Assembly (NCBI RefSeq): GCF_000621325.1
Contig: NZ_JHYQ01000006.1
Location: forward strand, 62,001-126,000
Length of the DNA: 64,000 nt
Reading direction: 5' to 3'
Source of the DNA: Thiothrix lacustris DSM 21227
GTDB lineage: Bacteria; Pseudomonadota; Gammaproteobacteria; Thiotrichales; Thiotrichaceae
Under the pieces are notes generated by a model. That model was not told where the DNA came from. It saw nothing but the letters and a program-made list of their open reading frames with translations, and ran no database searches. The translations under genes were made by a program, and so were the position numbers. Below, piece after piece: positions 18,801 to 27,732 of this stretch (its first letter is position 1; each line of letters opens with the position of its first letter).

Positions 18801-19352
18801 AAGTTGGCGGATATTGCGGAAGATGAGGGCACGAAATACCGCCGCGAAGCCGTCACGCTTGCCGGATTGGTGAGCAGCGTGCGTACTCAGCACACGGATA
18901 AGGGCAAACGCGCCTTCGTGCAGCTTGATGACAACACGGCTTATTACGAAGTCATGATTTTTACCGACACCTTTGCTCAGTTCGGTCATTTGTTGGAAAA
19001 AGAAGCCTGCGTGGTGTTGGAAGGTACGCTCGATACCGATCAGCGTACTGGTAAGACCCGTTTGAAGGTAGAAAAAGTCCACAATATGCAGTCGGTACGG
19101 GAAAACTTTCTGCGCAAGCTGTTATTGAAAGTGGATGTCTCGCAAGTCCAGCAAGGTGTGCTGGAGAATTTGCGGCAATGTTTGCAACCTGCTGCCGCAG
19201 CGGGCGCGTTCCCGATTGCCGTGGAATACCGCAATGCCGAGGCACAATCGGAATTGCGTCTCGCGGGAAGTTGGACGTTACCGCTGGATGATGCGGGTTT
19301 GCAGGGGCTGCGGCAGATGCTGGGTAAGGAAAATGTCAGCCTTGTCTTTTAA
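15822..19352 (+). CDS. dnaE: DNA polymerase III subunit alpha
   Basis: A 1176-residue replicative polymerase; the ATG at 15822 (MTPFVHLRLHTEYSLVD) matches the family start. Order: PHP domain (residues 1-270), palm/fingers with GPGRGSGAGSLVAYAL and catalytic aspartates D405 and D407 (PDFDIDFCMDGR), thumb and little finger (FRPGPLQSGMVDDFI), HhH domain, OB fold near 985-1060 (VTLAGLVSSVRTQ) and a C-terminal tau-binding region. It extends DNA in the replisome, with proofreading by DnaQ. It ends three bases before the convergent BY-kinase-like gene. Confidence 0.97.
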   Translation: MTPFVHLRLHTEYSLVDSTIRIKPLMKAVEKIGMPAIAITDLNNFFGLVKFYKAAMGTGIKPIFGVDVLLTDEQGTDILFHIILLCQNNTGYSNITKLISRAYQQGQVLGLPRVSREWIKEFSEGVIMLSGGREGDVGQALLSGNQDLAEKRLQEWLTTFPDRYYLELQRTGRDGEEDYIHAAIDLALLHDIPVVATNDVRFTAESDFPSHEARVCIRDGYVLADPKRPKRYSPQQYLRTPDEMVELFADIPSAISNTVEIAKRCNVSLTLGKNYLPQFPIPQGLTEAEYFCQVSEKGLEERLDFLYGEKFPRGTPGFAEKRKPYDERLKIELDVINEMGFPGYFLIVADFIQWAKDNGIPVGPGRGSGAGSLVAYALKITDLDPLAYDLLFERFLNPERVSMPDFDIDFCMDGRDKVIDYVARTYGRNQVSQIITYGSMAAKAVVRDVGRVLGHPYGFVDRIAKLIPFTIGITLSDALGRTPKSEKDSELVSPDLIELYNSDEEVKSLLDLAISLEGLSRNTGKHAGGVLISPTDLTDFTAICCEENGEGVVSQFDKNDVEDIGLVKFDFLGLRNLTIIDWALQTINRKQAAKGLPPVDINRIPLDDKASFDLLKAQKTTAVFQLESRGMKDLIRRLQPDVFEDVVALVALFRPGPLQSGMVDDFINRKKGIAKVEYPHPSLEQILKPTYGVIVYQEQVMQIAQVLAQYTLGGADMLRRAMGKKKPEEMAKQRSIFMEGSRNNNVDESQAGYIFDLMEKFAEYGFNKSHSAAYALVAFQTAWLKAHHPAAFMAAVMSADMDNTEKVVTLLDDCRQLNLQVLPPDINRSEYQFTVDDKNRIIYGLGAVKGAGEAALSVLVEQRNKEGAFQSLADLCKRSGTQKVNRRVLETLIKSGAFDSLGGTRRAMLEFLPEAMRMAEQYNRNQGTGQTDLFGGLFGGGVAESTPETAMPVREEFPEKERLRLEKETLGLYLTGHPLDEYKEEIAGLGSRKKLADIAEDEGTKYRREAVTLAGLVSSVRTQHTDKGKRAFVQLDDNTAYYEVMIFTDTFAQFGHLLEKEACVVLEGTLDTDQRTGKTRLKVEKVHNMQSVRENFLRKLLLKVDVSQVQQGVLENLRQCLQPAAAAGAFPIAVEYRNAEAQSELRLAGSWTLPLDDAGLQGLRQMLGKENVSLVF

Positions 19353-19355
19353 GTG

Positions 19356-20372
19356 TTAGCAAACTTTGGTCATAATAACGCCGATGATGTTAGTGCGTGA
19401 TTGCTTTAGGCGTTCAAATGCAGCATGGAGCGGGCGACGGCGCGTTTCATTGCAGGCAACAACGAGCAATGTTGCATGGGAACGGTTACTGATTAACAAG
19501 GCATCTGCCATGCCCATCACGGGCGGCGAATCAATAATAATCAGGTCAAAGCCGCTGTTACCTTGCTCCAGCGTGCTGATTAATTGGTTTAAAGGGTCGC
19601 CGGAGAGCAGTTCTACTGCGTGAGGGGTGATTGGCCCTGAAGATATGATGTGTAAGTTCGGGATAAATGTCGGGCGGATGATGCTTTGAAGTGAATTCAT
19701 GCCTGCCAGATAATTACCTAGACCTTTGGTGTTATCCACCTCGAAATGTTTATGGAGGGTAGGGCGGCGTAAATCAGCGTCAATCAGCAATACGTTCATG
19801 CCAGACTGTGCATACTGCGTGGCTAGGTTAATACTACTGCTGCTTTTGCCTTCGCTAGCATTGGTGCTGGTAATATTAATAACTTTAGGCTGACTTTGCT
19901 GGGTCACGATTAATAAATTGTTATGTAAGGCGCGAAAGGCTGTGGCTACGGCTGAGTCTGGATTTTTGGCACTCTGGAAGGCATAACTATTGCTGTTTTT
20001 ATTGATGCTGGGTGCTATGCCTAATAACGGCAGAGGAAGGACTCGTGCTAGCATTTCGCGACTTTTAATAGTGGCATCAGTCCCTTCGCGGATGAAGGCT
20101 GCAATGATGCCCGTGCATAAGCCGAGGATAAAACTTAGGAAAAAACTGCGTATTAGGTTGGGCTGCAATGCTTCCATAGTAAATAGGACAAATAGAAAAA
20201 CGATTAAATAAACACTGAGTAGCGTTTTTTCTTGTCGTTTGGTAATAAGGCGGAATTTGTGTAGTTCTTCGCGCAGGGATGTGCCATCTGTTCCAAAGGC
20301 AGGCACATTGATAAAGCCTTTCTCGGATGACACGGTTGGTTGTCGTTCTGGCAGTGTTTTGTGCATGCTCAT
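19356..20372 (-). CDS. Truncated BY-kinase-like (CpsD/CapB/Wzc) ATPase
   Basis: A 338-residue protein with two membrane helices (about 51-68 and 76-96), then a MinD/ParA-like kinase core: Walker A EGKSSSSINLA (preceded by TSTNAS), Walker A' VLLIDADLRRP and Walker B LIIIDSPPVM. In Wzc/CapB-type tyrosine kinases a C-terminal Tyr cluster follows the core. Here the protein stops right after IGVIMTK with no Tyr-rich tail, and the large periplasmic Wzz domain is reduced to a very short loop. No capsule or exopolysaccharide genes are adjacent. It could be a solo regulator of polysaccharide export, or a relic. Kinase activity is uncertain. Confidence 0.8.
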   Translation of the reverse strand: MSMHKTLPERQPTVSSEKGFINVPAFGTDGTSLREELHKFRLITKRQEKTLLSVYLIVFLFVLFTMEALQPNLIRSFFLSFILGLCTGIIAAFIREGTDATIKSREMLARVLPLPLLGIAPSINKNSNSYAFQSAKNPDSAVATAFRALHNNLLIVTQQSQPKVINITSTNASEGKSSSSINLATQYAQSGMNVLLIDADLRRPTLHKHFEVDNTKGLGNYLAGMNSLQSIIRPTFIPNLHIISSGPITPHAVELLSGDPLNQLISTLEQGNSGFDLIIIDSPPVMGMADALLISNRSHATLLVVACNETRRRPLHAAFERLKQSRTNIIGVIMTKVC

Positions 20373-20453
20373 AATGAATGGGTTCCCCTATTTATCTCTA
20401 TTTTGCCGAATTATACATAAATTTTTTTGATTTGACGAATGAAACTATGTTTG

Positions 20454-20482
20454 TTGGTGCGCAACTCACACCTTCCTATACA
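20454..20482 (+). promoter_or_regulatory. Probable sigma-70 promoter of carAB
   Basis: TTGGTG (20454-20459) and TATACA (20477-20482) are separated by 17 bases and lie about 140 bases upstream of carA, leaving a long 5' leader. Confidence 0.55.
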
Positions 20483-20511
20483 ATAGATCAGTTCGTTAGC
20501 ATTAAGTTTCA

Positions 20512-20550
20512 ATGAAACCGTGCATGGACACTCTGTCAGGCAGGGAGTAA
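20512..20550 (+). CDS. Possible carAB leader peptide (12 residues)
   Basis: ATG at 20512 opens a 12-codon frame (MKPCMDTLSGRE) that stops 20 bases before a strong hairpin in the carA leader. This layout resembles translation-linked attenuators; Pseudomonas carA also has a leader peptide. There is no strong Shine-Dalgarno sequence, so this is tentative. Confidence 0.35.
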   Translation: MKPCMDTLSGRE

Positions 20551-20570
20551 AATGCCCCCCTACTGATTTC

Positions 20571-20596
20571 ACGGGATGAGCCATGCCTCATCCCGT
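20571..20596 (+). promoter_or_regulatory. Perfect 10-bp hairpin in the carA leader (possible attenuator)
   Basis: ACGGGATGAG and CTCATCCCGT are exact complements around a 6-base loop, followed by TTCG. The hairpin lies between promoter and carA RBS (CGGAGG at 20611). The short T run makes intrinsic termination uncertain. Confidence 0.55.
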
Positions 20597-20622
20597 TTCG
20601 TATGTAGACTTCGGAGGTTCTT

Positions 20623-21762
20623 TTGAACAAGCAAGCACTGCTGGTGCTGGAAGACGGGAGTGTTTTCCACGGGCGTTCTATCGGCTGTGATGGCCAAACC
20701 ACGGGTGAAGTGGTGTTTAATACCGCGCTGACAGGCTATCAGGAAATCCTGACCGACCCGTCTTATTCACGTCAAATGGTAACGTTAACCTATCCCCATA
20801 TTGGTAACGTGGGTGTCAATCAGGAAGATTGCGAATCCACACAAGTCCACGCGGCGGGTCTTATCGTGCGCGATGTACCTGCTGTGTACAGTAGTTGGCG
20901 GGCGGAAGAGTCGCTGCCAGCCTACCTTGAACGCAACAAGGTGGTGGCGATTGCCGACATTGATACACGTCGTTTAACCCGTATTCTGCGCGAAAAGGGT
21001 GCGCAACGCGGTTGCATAGTGGCGGGTACAAACCTCAATGTTGAGCAAGCGCTGGATGCAGCACGTTCTTTCCCCGGCCTCAAAGGCATGGATTTGGCGA
21101 AAGAAGTGACGGCTAAAGCCAGCTACTTGTGGACAGAGGGCAGTTGGCAGTTGAACCCAGCAACACCACGCCCTTCCACCGCAGAAACGGCGGAATTCAA
21201 CATTGTGGCTTACGATTACGGTATCAAAACCAATATTCTGCGGATGCTGGTGGATCGTGGTTGCCGCGTGACGGTTGTGCCAGCCCAAACCCCAGCCTCT
21301 GATGTGTTGGCGCTGAACCCGGATGGTGTCTTCCTCTCCAACGGCCCCGGCGACCCAGAGCCGTGCGATTACGCGATTAGCGCTATCCGCACCGTACTGG
21401 AGAACAAAGTCCCCACTTTCGGCATCTGCCTTGGGCATCAACTGCTCGGTCTTGCCAGCGGTGCGAAAACCATCAAGATGAAATTCGGGCATCATGGCGC
21501 GAACCATCCGGTGCAAGATGTAGACAGCAAACGCGTGATGATCAGCAGCCAGAACCACGGTTTTGCGGTGGATGAAGCCAGTTTGCCTGTGAATGTGCGT
21601 GCGACTCACCGCTCGCTGTTTGATGGATCCCTACAAGGCATTGAACGTACTGACTGCCCGGCACTGAGTTTTCAGGGACACCCCGAAGCCAGCCCTGGCC
21701 CACACGACGTAGCCCCTGTATTCGACCGCTTCATTGACCTGATGCGTGCCGCAAAAAATTGA
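20623..21762 (+). CDS. carA: Carbamoyl-phosphate synthase small subunit
   Basis: A 379-residue glutaminase subunit. The start is TTG, set 6 bases after the strong RBS CGGAGG and giving the expected [15 protein letters not shown]. The N-terminal CPSase domain is followed by a class I amidotransferase domain with nucleophile Cys269 (FGICLGHQ) and His353/Glu355 ([13 protein letters not shown]). It hydrolyses glutamine and channels ammonia to CarB for pyrimidine and arginine synthesis. carB begins 13 bases after its stop. Confidence 0.97.
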   Translation: MNKQALLVLEDGSVFHGRSIGCDGQTTGEVVFNTALTGYQEILTDPSYSRQMVTLTYPHIGNVGVNQEDCESTQVHAAGLIVRDVPAVYSSWRAEESLPAYLERNKVVAIADIDTRRLTRILREKGAQRGCIVAGTNLNVEQALDAARSFPGLKGMDLAKEVTAKASYLWTEGSWQLNPATPRPSTAETAEFNIVAYDYGIKTNILRMLVDRGCRVTVVPAQTPASDVLALNPDGVFLSNGPGDPEPCDYAISAIRTVLENKVPTFGICLGHQLLGLASGAKTIKMKFGHHGANHPVQDVDSKRVMISSQNHGFAVDEASLPVNVRATHRSLFDGSLQGIERTDCPALSFQGHPEASPGPHDVAPVFDRFIDLMRAAKN

Positions 21763-21775
21763 TTGGTGAGAACTC

Positions 21776-24700
21776 ATGCCTAAACGGACAGACATTAAAA
21801 GCATCCTAATTATTGGTGCAGGCCCGATCATTATCGGTCAGGCGTGCGAATTCGACTATTCCGGTGCGCAAGCGTGTAAGGCGCTACGTGAGGAAGGCTA
21901 CCGCGTCATTTTGGTCAATTCTAACCCCGCGACCATTATGACCGACCCTGAAATGGCGGATGCGATTTACATCGAACCGATCCGCTGGGAAACGGTTGCC
22001 AGAATCATTGAAAAAGAACGCCCTGACGCGCTATTGCCAACCATGGGTGGACAAACCGCGCTTAACTGCGCCCTCGACCTTTCCCGCCACGGCGTGCTGG
22101 AAAAGTTCGGTGTAGACATGATCGGTGCCAACGAAGTGTCCATCGACATGGCCGAAGATCGCCAGAAATTCAAAGTGGCTATGGATGAAATCGGCCTTGA
22201 ATCCGCACGTTCCGGCGTAGCGCATTCGATGGACGAAGCCCGCGCAGTACAAGCCGAACTGGGTTTCCCGGTGGTTATCCGTCCGTCCTTCACGATGGGT
22301 GGCAGTGGTGGCGGTATTGCTTACAACAAGCAGGAATTTGAAACCATCGTTGCTCGCGGGCTGGATTTATCCCCGACCACCGAAGTGTTGCTGGAAGAAT
22401 CCCTGCTCGGTTGGAAAGAATATGAAATGGAAGTCGTGCGTGACCGCAATGACAACTGCATCATTATCTGTTCCATCGAAAACCTTGACCCGATGGGTAT
22501 CCATACCGGCGACTCGATTACCGTCGCGCCTGCGCAAACCTTGACCGACAAGGAATACCAATTGCTGCGGAATGCGTCACTGGCGGTGCTGCGCAAAATC
22601 GGCGTGGACACGGGCGGTTCCAACGTACAGTTCTCGGTCAACCCGGACAACGGGCGCATTATCGTTATCGAAATGAACCCGCGTGTATCGCGCTCTTCCG
22701 CGCTGGCTTCCAAAGCGACTGGCTTCCCGATTGCCAAAGTTGCAGCGAAACTGGCGGTCGGCTACACGCTGGATGAATTGCGTAACGAAATTACCGGCGG
22801 CGCAACCCCAGCATCGTTCGAGCCATCCATCGATTACGTCGTCACCAAAATTCCACGCTTTACTTTCGAGAAATTCCCGCAGGCGGATGCGCGTTTGACC
22901 ACGCAAATGAAGTCGGTCGGCGAAGTCATGGCGATGGGGCGCACCTTCCAAGAATCGTTCCAGAAAGCTTTGCGCGGTCTGGAAACCGGCATTGACGGCC
23001 TGAGTGAGCGTGTTGACCCGCAAGACCCGGATGCGAAAGACATCCTGCGTCGCCAAATGACCGAAGCCAGCGCCGAACGTATTTTGTACGTGGCGGATGC
23101 TTTCCGTTTTGGCATGACACTCGAAGAGGTGTTCAATCTGACCAGCATCGACATGTGGTTCCTGGTGCAACTCAAGGAACTGGTCGATCTCGAAAACGAT
23201 TTGAAAGAACGTATTCTCAACGATCTCAGCGCCGATGAAATGCGGGCATTGAAGCGCAAAGGCTTCTCTGACCGTCGTCTGGCGACCCTGACCCACGAAA
23301 CCGAAAAGTCGGTGCGTGCGGCGCGTCATAAGTTGAATGTACGCCCGGTCTACAAACGCGTGGACACTTGTGCGGCGGAATTTTCCACCAATACCGCGTA
23401 CATGTATTCCACTTACGAGGAAGAGTGCGAATCCAACCCGACCAACAATAAAAAGATCATGGTCTTGGGCGGCGGTCCGAACCGGATCGGTCAGGGTATT
23501 GAGTTCGACTACTGCTGCGTCCATGCGGCGTTGGCCTTGCGTGACGATGGCTTTGAAACCATCATGGTTAACTGTAACCCGGAAACGGTTTCCACCGACT
23601 ATGACACTTCCGACCGTCTGTATTTCGAGCCGCTGACGCTCGAAGATGTGATGGAAATCGTTGATCTGGAAAAACCTTACGGTGTGATCGTGCAATACGG
23701 TGGGCAAACCCCGCTGAAACTGGCGCGTGACCTTGAAGCCTTGGGTGCGCCCATTATTGGTACATCGCCCGATTCGATCGACTTGGCGGAAGACCGTGAA
23801 CGCTTCCAGCAATTGATCAATAAACTCGGCCTCAAGCAGCCGCCTAACCGTACCGCGAGAAGCATTGACGAAGCAGTACGTTTGGCAGACGAAATTGGCT
23901 ACCCGTTAGTGGTGCGCCCGTCTTACGTATTGGGTGGGCGTGCGATGGAAATCGTTTACCACGAAAACGAATTGCGCCGCTACATGACCACGGCGGTGTC
24001 GGTTTCCAACGATTCCCCGGTATTGCTCGACCGTTATCTGGATGACGCGATTGAAGTCGACGTGGACGCGATTTGCGACGGCGAAAACGTGCTGATCGGC
24101 GGCATTATGCAGCATATCGAACAAGCGGGTATCCACTCCGGTGACTCAGCGTGTTCCTTGCCGCCGTATTCCTTGCGTGCCGACATTCAGGATCAATTGC
24201 GTGAGCAAATGGTGCTGATGGGCAAAGCCCTCAACGTTATCGGCCTGATGAACGCGCAATTTGCGATCAAAGGCGACGATGTGTATGTGTTGGAAGTGAA
24301 CCCGCGTGCTTCACGTACCGTGCCGTTCGTGTCCAAAGCCATTGGTCGTCCGCTGGCGAAAGTCGCGGCACGTTGCATGGCGGGCCAGAGTTTGGCTAGC
24401 CAGAATGCCTTGAACGAAATCATTCCGTCCTACTACGCGGTGAAAGAAGCGGTATTCCCGTTCATCAAGTTCCCCGGTGTTGACCCGATTCTTAGCCCGG
24501 AAATGAAATCCACCGGCGAAGTCATGGGCGTGGGCAGAACCTTTGCCGAAGCTTTCGGTAAGGCACAATACGCGGCTGGCGAACATTACCCAACTTCTGG
24601 CGTGGCCTTCATCAGTGTGCGCGAAGCTGACCGTCGCCATTTGCAGGAAGTGGGCAGTATGTTGGCCGGGCAGGGCTTCAAGATTGTGGCTACCCGTGGC

Positions 24701-25006
24701 ACGGCACGCGAATTGCAAAACGTCGGTGTGGCGTGTGAAATCGTCAACAAGATGCGTGAAGGCCGCCCCAATATCGTGGATATGATCAAAAACGAAGAAA
24801 TCGACCTGATTGTGAACACCACCGAAGGTGAACAATCGACGCGTGACTCGTTCGAGATCCGCCGCGAAGCCTTGCAGCACAAGATTACCTACACCACCAC
24901 GATTGAAGGTGCGCGGGCATTGTGCAAGGCGATGGCCTACACTGACAGTGAGCAAGTCTACTGCTTACAGGATTTACATCAGGAAATAACACAACAAGGG
25001 GTTTGA
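21776..25006 (+). CDS. carB: Carbamoyl-phosphate synthase large subunit
   Basis: A 1076-residue enzyme, the normal length, with two homologous ATP-grasp halves. The first starts [26 protein letters not shown]; the second has the cognate [22 protein letters not shown]. An oligomerisation domain lies between and the C-terminal MGS-like allosteric domain (residues about 940-1076) ends the protein. It makes carbamoyl phosphate from bicarbonate, two ATP and ammonia from CarA. greA follows within five bases, the classic gammaproteobacterial carAB-greA order. Confidence 0.98.
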   Translation: MPKRTDIKSILIIGAGPIIIGQACEFDYSGAQACKALREEGYRVILVNSNPATIMTDPEMADAIYIEPIRWETVARIIEKERPDALLPTMGGQTALNCALDLSRHGVLEKFGVDMIGANEVSIDMAEDRQKFKVAMDEIGLESARSGVAHSMDEARAVQAELGFPVVIRPSFTMGGSGGGIAYNKQEFETIVARGLDLSPTTEVLLEESLLGWKEYEMEVVRDRNDNCIIICSIENLDPMGIHTGDSITVAPAQTLTDKEYQLLRNASLAVLRKIGVDTGGSNVQFSVNPDNGRIIVIEMNPRVSRSSALASKATGFPIAKVAAKLAVGYTLDELRNEITGGATPASFEPSIDYVVTKIPRFTFEKFPQADARLTTQMKSVGEVMAMGRTFQESFQKALRGLETGIDGLSERVDPQDPDAKDILRRQMTEASAERILYVADAFRFGMTLEEVFNLTSIDMWFLVQLKELVDLENDLKERILNDLSADEMRALKRKGFSDRRLATLTHETEKSVRAARHKLNVRPVYKRVDTCAAEFSTNTAYMYSTYEEECESNPTNNKKIMVLGGGPNRIGQGIEFDYCCVHAALALRDDGFETIMVNCNPETVSTDYDTSDRLYFEPLTLEDVMEIVDLEKPYGVIVQYGGQTPLKLARDLEALGAPIIGTSPDSIDLAEDRERFQQLINKLGLKQPPNRTARSIDEAVRLADEIGYPLVVRPSYVLGGRAMEIVYHENELRRYMTTAVSVSNDSPVLLDRYLDDAIEVDVDAICDGENVLIGGIMQHIEQAGIHSGDSACSLPPYSLRADIQDQLREQMVLMGKALNVIGLMNAQFAIKGDDVYVLEVNPRASRTVPFVSKAIGRPLAKVAARCMAGQSLASQNALNEIIPSYYAVKEAVFPFIKFPGVDPILSPEMKSTGEVMGVGRTFAEAFGKAQYAAGEHYPTSGVAFISVREADRRHLQEVGSMLAGQGFKIVATRGTARELQNVGVACEIVNKMREGRPNIVDMIKNEEIDLIVNTTEGEQSTRDSFEIRREALQHKITYTTTIEGARALCKAMAYTDSEQVYCLQDLHQEITQQGV

Positions 25007-25010
25007 AGCG

Positions 25011-25493
25011 ATGACTAGACCACCGCTGACATTGAAAGGTTCGGAACGTTTGAAAGCTGAATTACAGCGCCTGAAAACTGAAGACCGTCCGCAAATTATT
25101 CAGGCAATTGCTACGGCTCGTGAGCACGGCGACCTGAAAGAAAATGCTGAATACCATGCGGCTCGTGAGCAGCAAAGTTTCTGCGAAGGCCGTATCAAGG
25201 AACTGGAAAGCACCCTGTCGATGGCGCAAGTTATTGACGTGGTGGCGGTTGGTGCTGCTAACCCCGGCAAGGTAGTGTTCGGTGCAACGGTTGAGCTGGA
25301 AGCCATCGAGTCTGGTGAAACCATCACCTACCAGATCGTCGGTGACATCGAGGCTGACATCAAGCACAACCGCGTGGCGGTATCGTCACCGATTGCGCGG
25401 GCAATGATTGGCAAGGAAGAAGGCGATGTTGCCGTGGTGCAAGCCCCTAGCGGTGTGCGTGAATACGAAATCGTCGCGGTCAGTTATCAGTAG
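25011..25493 (+). CDS. greA: Transcription elongation factor GreA
   Basis: A 160-residue protein with an N-terminal coiled coil (residues about 8-75, with acidic tip and [17 protein letters not shown]) and a C-terminal FKBP-like domain ([36 protein letters not shown]). It enters the RNA polymerase secondary channel and stimulates cleavage of backtracked transcripts. It follows carB by four bases, and the CobC-like gene starts on its stop codon. Confidence 0.97.
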   Translation: MTRPPLTLKGSERLKAELQRLKTEDRPQIIQAIATAREHGDLKENAEYHAAREQQSFCEGRIKELESTLSMAQVIDVVAVGAANPGKVVFGATVELEAIESGETITYQIVGDIEADIKHNRVAVSSPIARAMIGKEEGDVAVVQAPSGVREYEIVAVSYQ

Positions 25494-26098
25494 TGGCGAA
25501 TAACTTTACCCACATCGGCCTGTTGCAGCACGGTGCGGTGGAAGCGGGTGACGTATTCTGTGGCGAGTTGGAAACCCCGCTGAGTAAGGCGGGGTGGAAA
25601 CATCTCAAGCAGGTTTTCGGGCGTGCTGGTGCTGACTGGGATGCAGTCATTACCTCGCCCCGGATGCAATGCGCCGCTTTCGCCGAATGGTTTGCCCAGA
25701 AACACGATTTGCCACTGGTGCGTGATGAGCGCTTGCGGGAAATCCATTTCGGTGACTGGGAAGGGCATACCCCGCAAGAAGTCATGGCGTCTGACCCTGA
25801 GCAATTGGCGGCGTGGTGGGTCAACCCCGCGCAGGTTATTCCGACGGGGGGCGAAGGCTTTGGCGACTTCCGGGCGCGAGTGCTGGATGCTTGGGCTGAA
25901 CTGGCGCGAGCTTACCGGGGTGAACGGGTACTGGTGGTGACACACGCAGGTGTCATCCGGGTGATTCTGGCGCATGTATTGCAAATGTCTGATGAGCGTT
26001 TACTGGCCTTGAATGTCGAGTATGGCGGCTTGACCCGCTTGCGGGTGCTGCGCGACCGAGGCGGTGAATGGACGAGCCTGCTGGCTCACGGTTGTTGA
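25493..26098 (+). CDS. CobC-like histidine phosphatase with altered RHG motif
   Basis: A 201-residue protein of the histidine phosphatase (phosphoglycerate mutase) fold. The GTG start shares one base with the greA stop; the next gene is CobS-like, so it fits alpha-ribazole-phosphate phosphatase (CobC). The signature Leu-x-Arg-His-Gly is here LLQHGAVEAG: the phosphate-binding Arg is Gln (CAG). Other landmarks remain: TSPRMQCAAFAEWF, LREIHFGDWEG and the second His in VVTHAGVIRVIL. Loss of that Arg normally cripples phosphatase activity, so true function is doubtful. Family call is good; the specific activity is uncertain. Confidence 0.75.
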   Translation: MANNFTHIGLLQHGAVEAGDVFCGELETPLSKAGWKHLKQVFGRAGADWDAVITSPRMQCAAFAEWFAQKHDLPLVRDERLREIHFGDWEGHTPQEVMASDPEQLAAWWVNPAQVIPTGGEGFGDFRARVLDAWAELARAYRGERVLVVTHAGVIRVILAHVLQMSDERLLALNVEYGGLTRLRVLRDRGGEWTSLLAHGC

Positions 26099-26100
26099 CG

Positions 26101-26808
26101 ATGTTGAAGGCGTTGCACCGTTCGTTACAGGTAGCGTTAACGGTGTTGACGCTGTTGCCGATGAAGCCGGTGACAAGCTTTTCCGCAGAAGAAAAAGGCC
26201 GTGGCCTGATTTGGTTTCCGGTGGTCGGGGCGCTGATGGGTTTTCTATTGGCGCTAGCGGCTTGGAAACTGGAAAGCATCGAGCCTATGTTGGCATCGGT
26301 GATTTTGCTGACAGTCTGGATGTTTATCAGTGAGTTGCATCATTTGGATGCACTCGCTCGTAGCATTAATGCTTGGCTGTTTGGTGAGACAGATTTGCCT
26401 AGTCCGCATTTCGGCGTAATGGGGGTGATGGCATTGATCATGATGATCAAGTTTGCGGCGCTTTCTGTGCTGATTGAATACAAACTTTGGTCGTATATTC
26501 TGATAGTACCGGTGGCTGCTCGCTTGCTGGTGGTGGCTTTGATCGGGTTTACTCCGATTGCACCGCGTGAAACCCTCGCGCACGAATTCCGCATTGAATT
26601 TCCCTATGTTGCCCTGTTCTTGTGGTTACTGATCGCCTTGCCGGTTGCACTGGTGGCGGGGATTCCCTTATTTGCCTTGTTTGTCATGCTGTTACTGATC
26701 CGTTTGCGCTTGCAACAAAGCTGTGGCGGGATGACGTGGGATGCGATTGGCGCAACCATCGTGCTGCTGGAAGCGGTGGGTTTGTTCGTGGCGGCATTAA
26801 CGGCCTGA
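26101..26808 (+). CDS. CobS-like membrane protein with degenerate catalytic motif
   Basis: A 235-residue, five- to six-helix inner-membrane protein starting MLKALHRSLQVALTVLTLLPM two bases after the CobC-like gene. The length, the FPVVGALMG segment and the C-terminal CGGMTWDAIGATIVL place it with adenosylcobinamide-GDP ribazoletransferase (CobS). However, the conserved HLDGLADxxDG box reads HLDALARSINAW, the MRDSRxGxxG box reads LPSPHFGVMG, and GDTLGA reads WDAIGA. Three of the most conserved acidic or polar motifs are therefore changed. It may no longer assemble the cobalamin nucleotide loop. No other cobalamin genes are nearby. Confidence 0.72.
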   Translation: MLKALHRSLQVALTVLTLLPMKPVTSFSAEEKGRGLIWFPVVGALMGFLLALAAWKLESIEPMLASVILLTVWMFISELHHLDALARSINAWLFGETDLPSPHFGVMGVMALIMMIKFAALSVLIEYKLWSYILIVPVAARLLVVALIGFTPIAPRETLAHEFRIEFPYVALFLWLLIALPVALVAGIPLFALFVMLLLIRLRLQQSCGGMTWDAIGATIVLLEAVGLFVAALTA

Positions 26809-26907
26809 GGGCTTGGCTTGACGCTGAATCCCCACCTTAGTGGTATGGTATTGGCTTAAATGTTAGGATAATCTCGTTATTTTTCAGGTTTAAAGGCGCT
26901 ACTTACC

Positions 26908-27186
26908 ATGTCAGAAGAACAGTTCTCCACAGAAAGACGCATCCTCATGGCGATGCGTAAAACCCTTGGTGGCATCATTCGCGACCTAACGCCTTCCGAT
27001 TCGGCGGTCACTTATCCCCTGTCCGATGCGACAGTGGAAGACGTTAAAAAATGTTTCGACCTGATCGCTGCGCGTGAGCGTGAATTGGCAAGTGCCGCTG
27101 GTGTACGCGAAGAACGTCCGCATTTTATTGATGAAGTCAGCGCCCCCAAAGTCGTGTCGATTCAGGGTCTGAAAAAGAGGGATTAA
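26908..27186 (+). CDS. Conserved hypothetical protein of 92 residues
   Basis: A soluble, charged protein beginning MSEEQFSTERRILMAMRKTLG, then DLTPSDSAVTYPLSDATVEDVKKCF and a helical IAARERELASAAGVREERP segment. I recall close relatives in purple sulfur and other gammaproteobacteria, sometimes labelled segregation/condensation protein A, but nothing here supports a chromosome-segregation role. It sits two bases before the DUF2384 gene and is probably co-transcribed with it. No membrane segments or known motifs. Confidence 0.75.
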   Translation: MSEEQFSTERRILMAMRKTLGGIIRDLTPSDSAVTYPLSDATVEDVKKCFDLIAARERELASAAGVREERPHFIDEVSAPKVVSIQGLKKRD

Positions 27187-27188
27187 GT

Positions 27189-27629
27189 ATGCAAACCTTT
27201 TCAGCAGAAGAAATGACCGCGTTAACCAAAGCCGTGATCCAGCATATGGATGAGTGGAAAATCAGCGGGGAAGACATGCTGGTTATTCTGGGCTTGGGTG
27301 AGGAAGTACGTCCACGCCATTTGCAGCAATATCGCCAAGGCGACAAGTCATTTCCGCAAACGCCTGAGATGATGGATCGTATTGATCACATTGTGGGTAT
27401 TGCTGACGCCTTGCGCACGACCTTCCCATTCAGTAGCCAAATGCGGGTAATGTGGTTAAGCAAGCCGCACCGCCGTTTCCAACGCCGTGACCCGTTGGCG
27501 GTGATGTTGGCGGAAGGTGTTGATGGCTTGATGCGGGTCAGAATAGAGGTCGACTGTGCGTATGGCTATCACATCAGTGAAGCAATGCGCATCAACCAAT
27601 CTCAAAAGGCCAATCAGGACGAGGCTTAG
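27189..27629 (+). CDS. Orphan Xre/MbcA/ParS-type (DUF2384) protein; probable integration target
   Basis: A 146-residue protein. The N-terminal half has a helix-rich HTH-like part; the C-terminal half (WLSKPHRRFQRRDPLAVMLAEGVDGL) is the DUF2384 pattern of antitoxins that bind RES toxins. No RES toxin is adjacent, so it is better seen as a housekeeping regulator or orphan. Its last 24 residues, from CAYGYHISEAM, are mirrored by SAYGYAINDAL in a fragment at 37275-37346 beyond the mobile element. That suggests the present 3' end was supplied by the element. No terminator is seen after its stop. Confidence 0.75.
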   Translation: MQTFSAEEMTALTKAVIQHMDEWKISGEDMLVILGLGEEVRPRHLQQYRQGDKSFPQTPEMMDRIDHIVGIADALRTTFPFSSQMRVMWLSKPHRRFQRRDPLAVMLAEGVDGLMRVRIEVDCAYGYHISEAMRINQSQKANQDEA

Positions 27630-27661
27630 GGCTGGTTTCTTGTATCAGGCTGTAACACCAA

Positions 27662-27673
27662 GAATCATGGTAT
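27662..27673 (+). repeat. Left copy of 12-bp end repeat
   Basis: GAATCATGGTAT, identical to 37191-37202 at the right end of the element. It may be an attachment core or an integrase arm site, as it includes the heptamer ATGGTAT. Confidence 0.55.
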
Positions 27674-27732
27674 CTCACAAAAAACATGGTACATTGGATG
27701 GTATCCAGACATACCATGAAGGCAGATACCAT
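27667..27732. promoter_or_regulatory. Cluster of ATGGTAY/ATACCAT sites at the integrase start
   Basis: Five copies of the heptamer lie in 66 bases: 27667, 27686 (ATGGTAC), 27698, and inverted at 27711 and 27726. The pair at 27698-27704 and 27711-27717 is a perfect 7-bp inverted repeat, and the last copy overlaps the int start codon. They fit integrase or excisionase arm sites or an autoregulatory operator. Confidence 0.6.

Noticed and set aside
22577-23812. Long minus-strand frame (411 codons) inside carB
   Set aside because: Antisense shadow of carB; Arg/Phe/Gln-biased with no domain pattern.
27189-27629. Toxin-antitoxin locus
   Set aside because: No RES or other toxin gene lies beside the DUF2384 protein; the upstream 92-residue protein does not look like a toxin.
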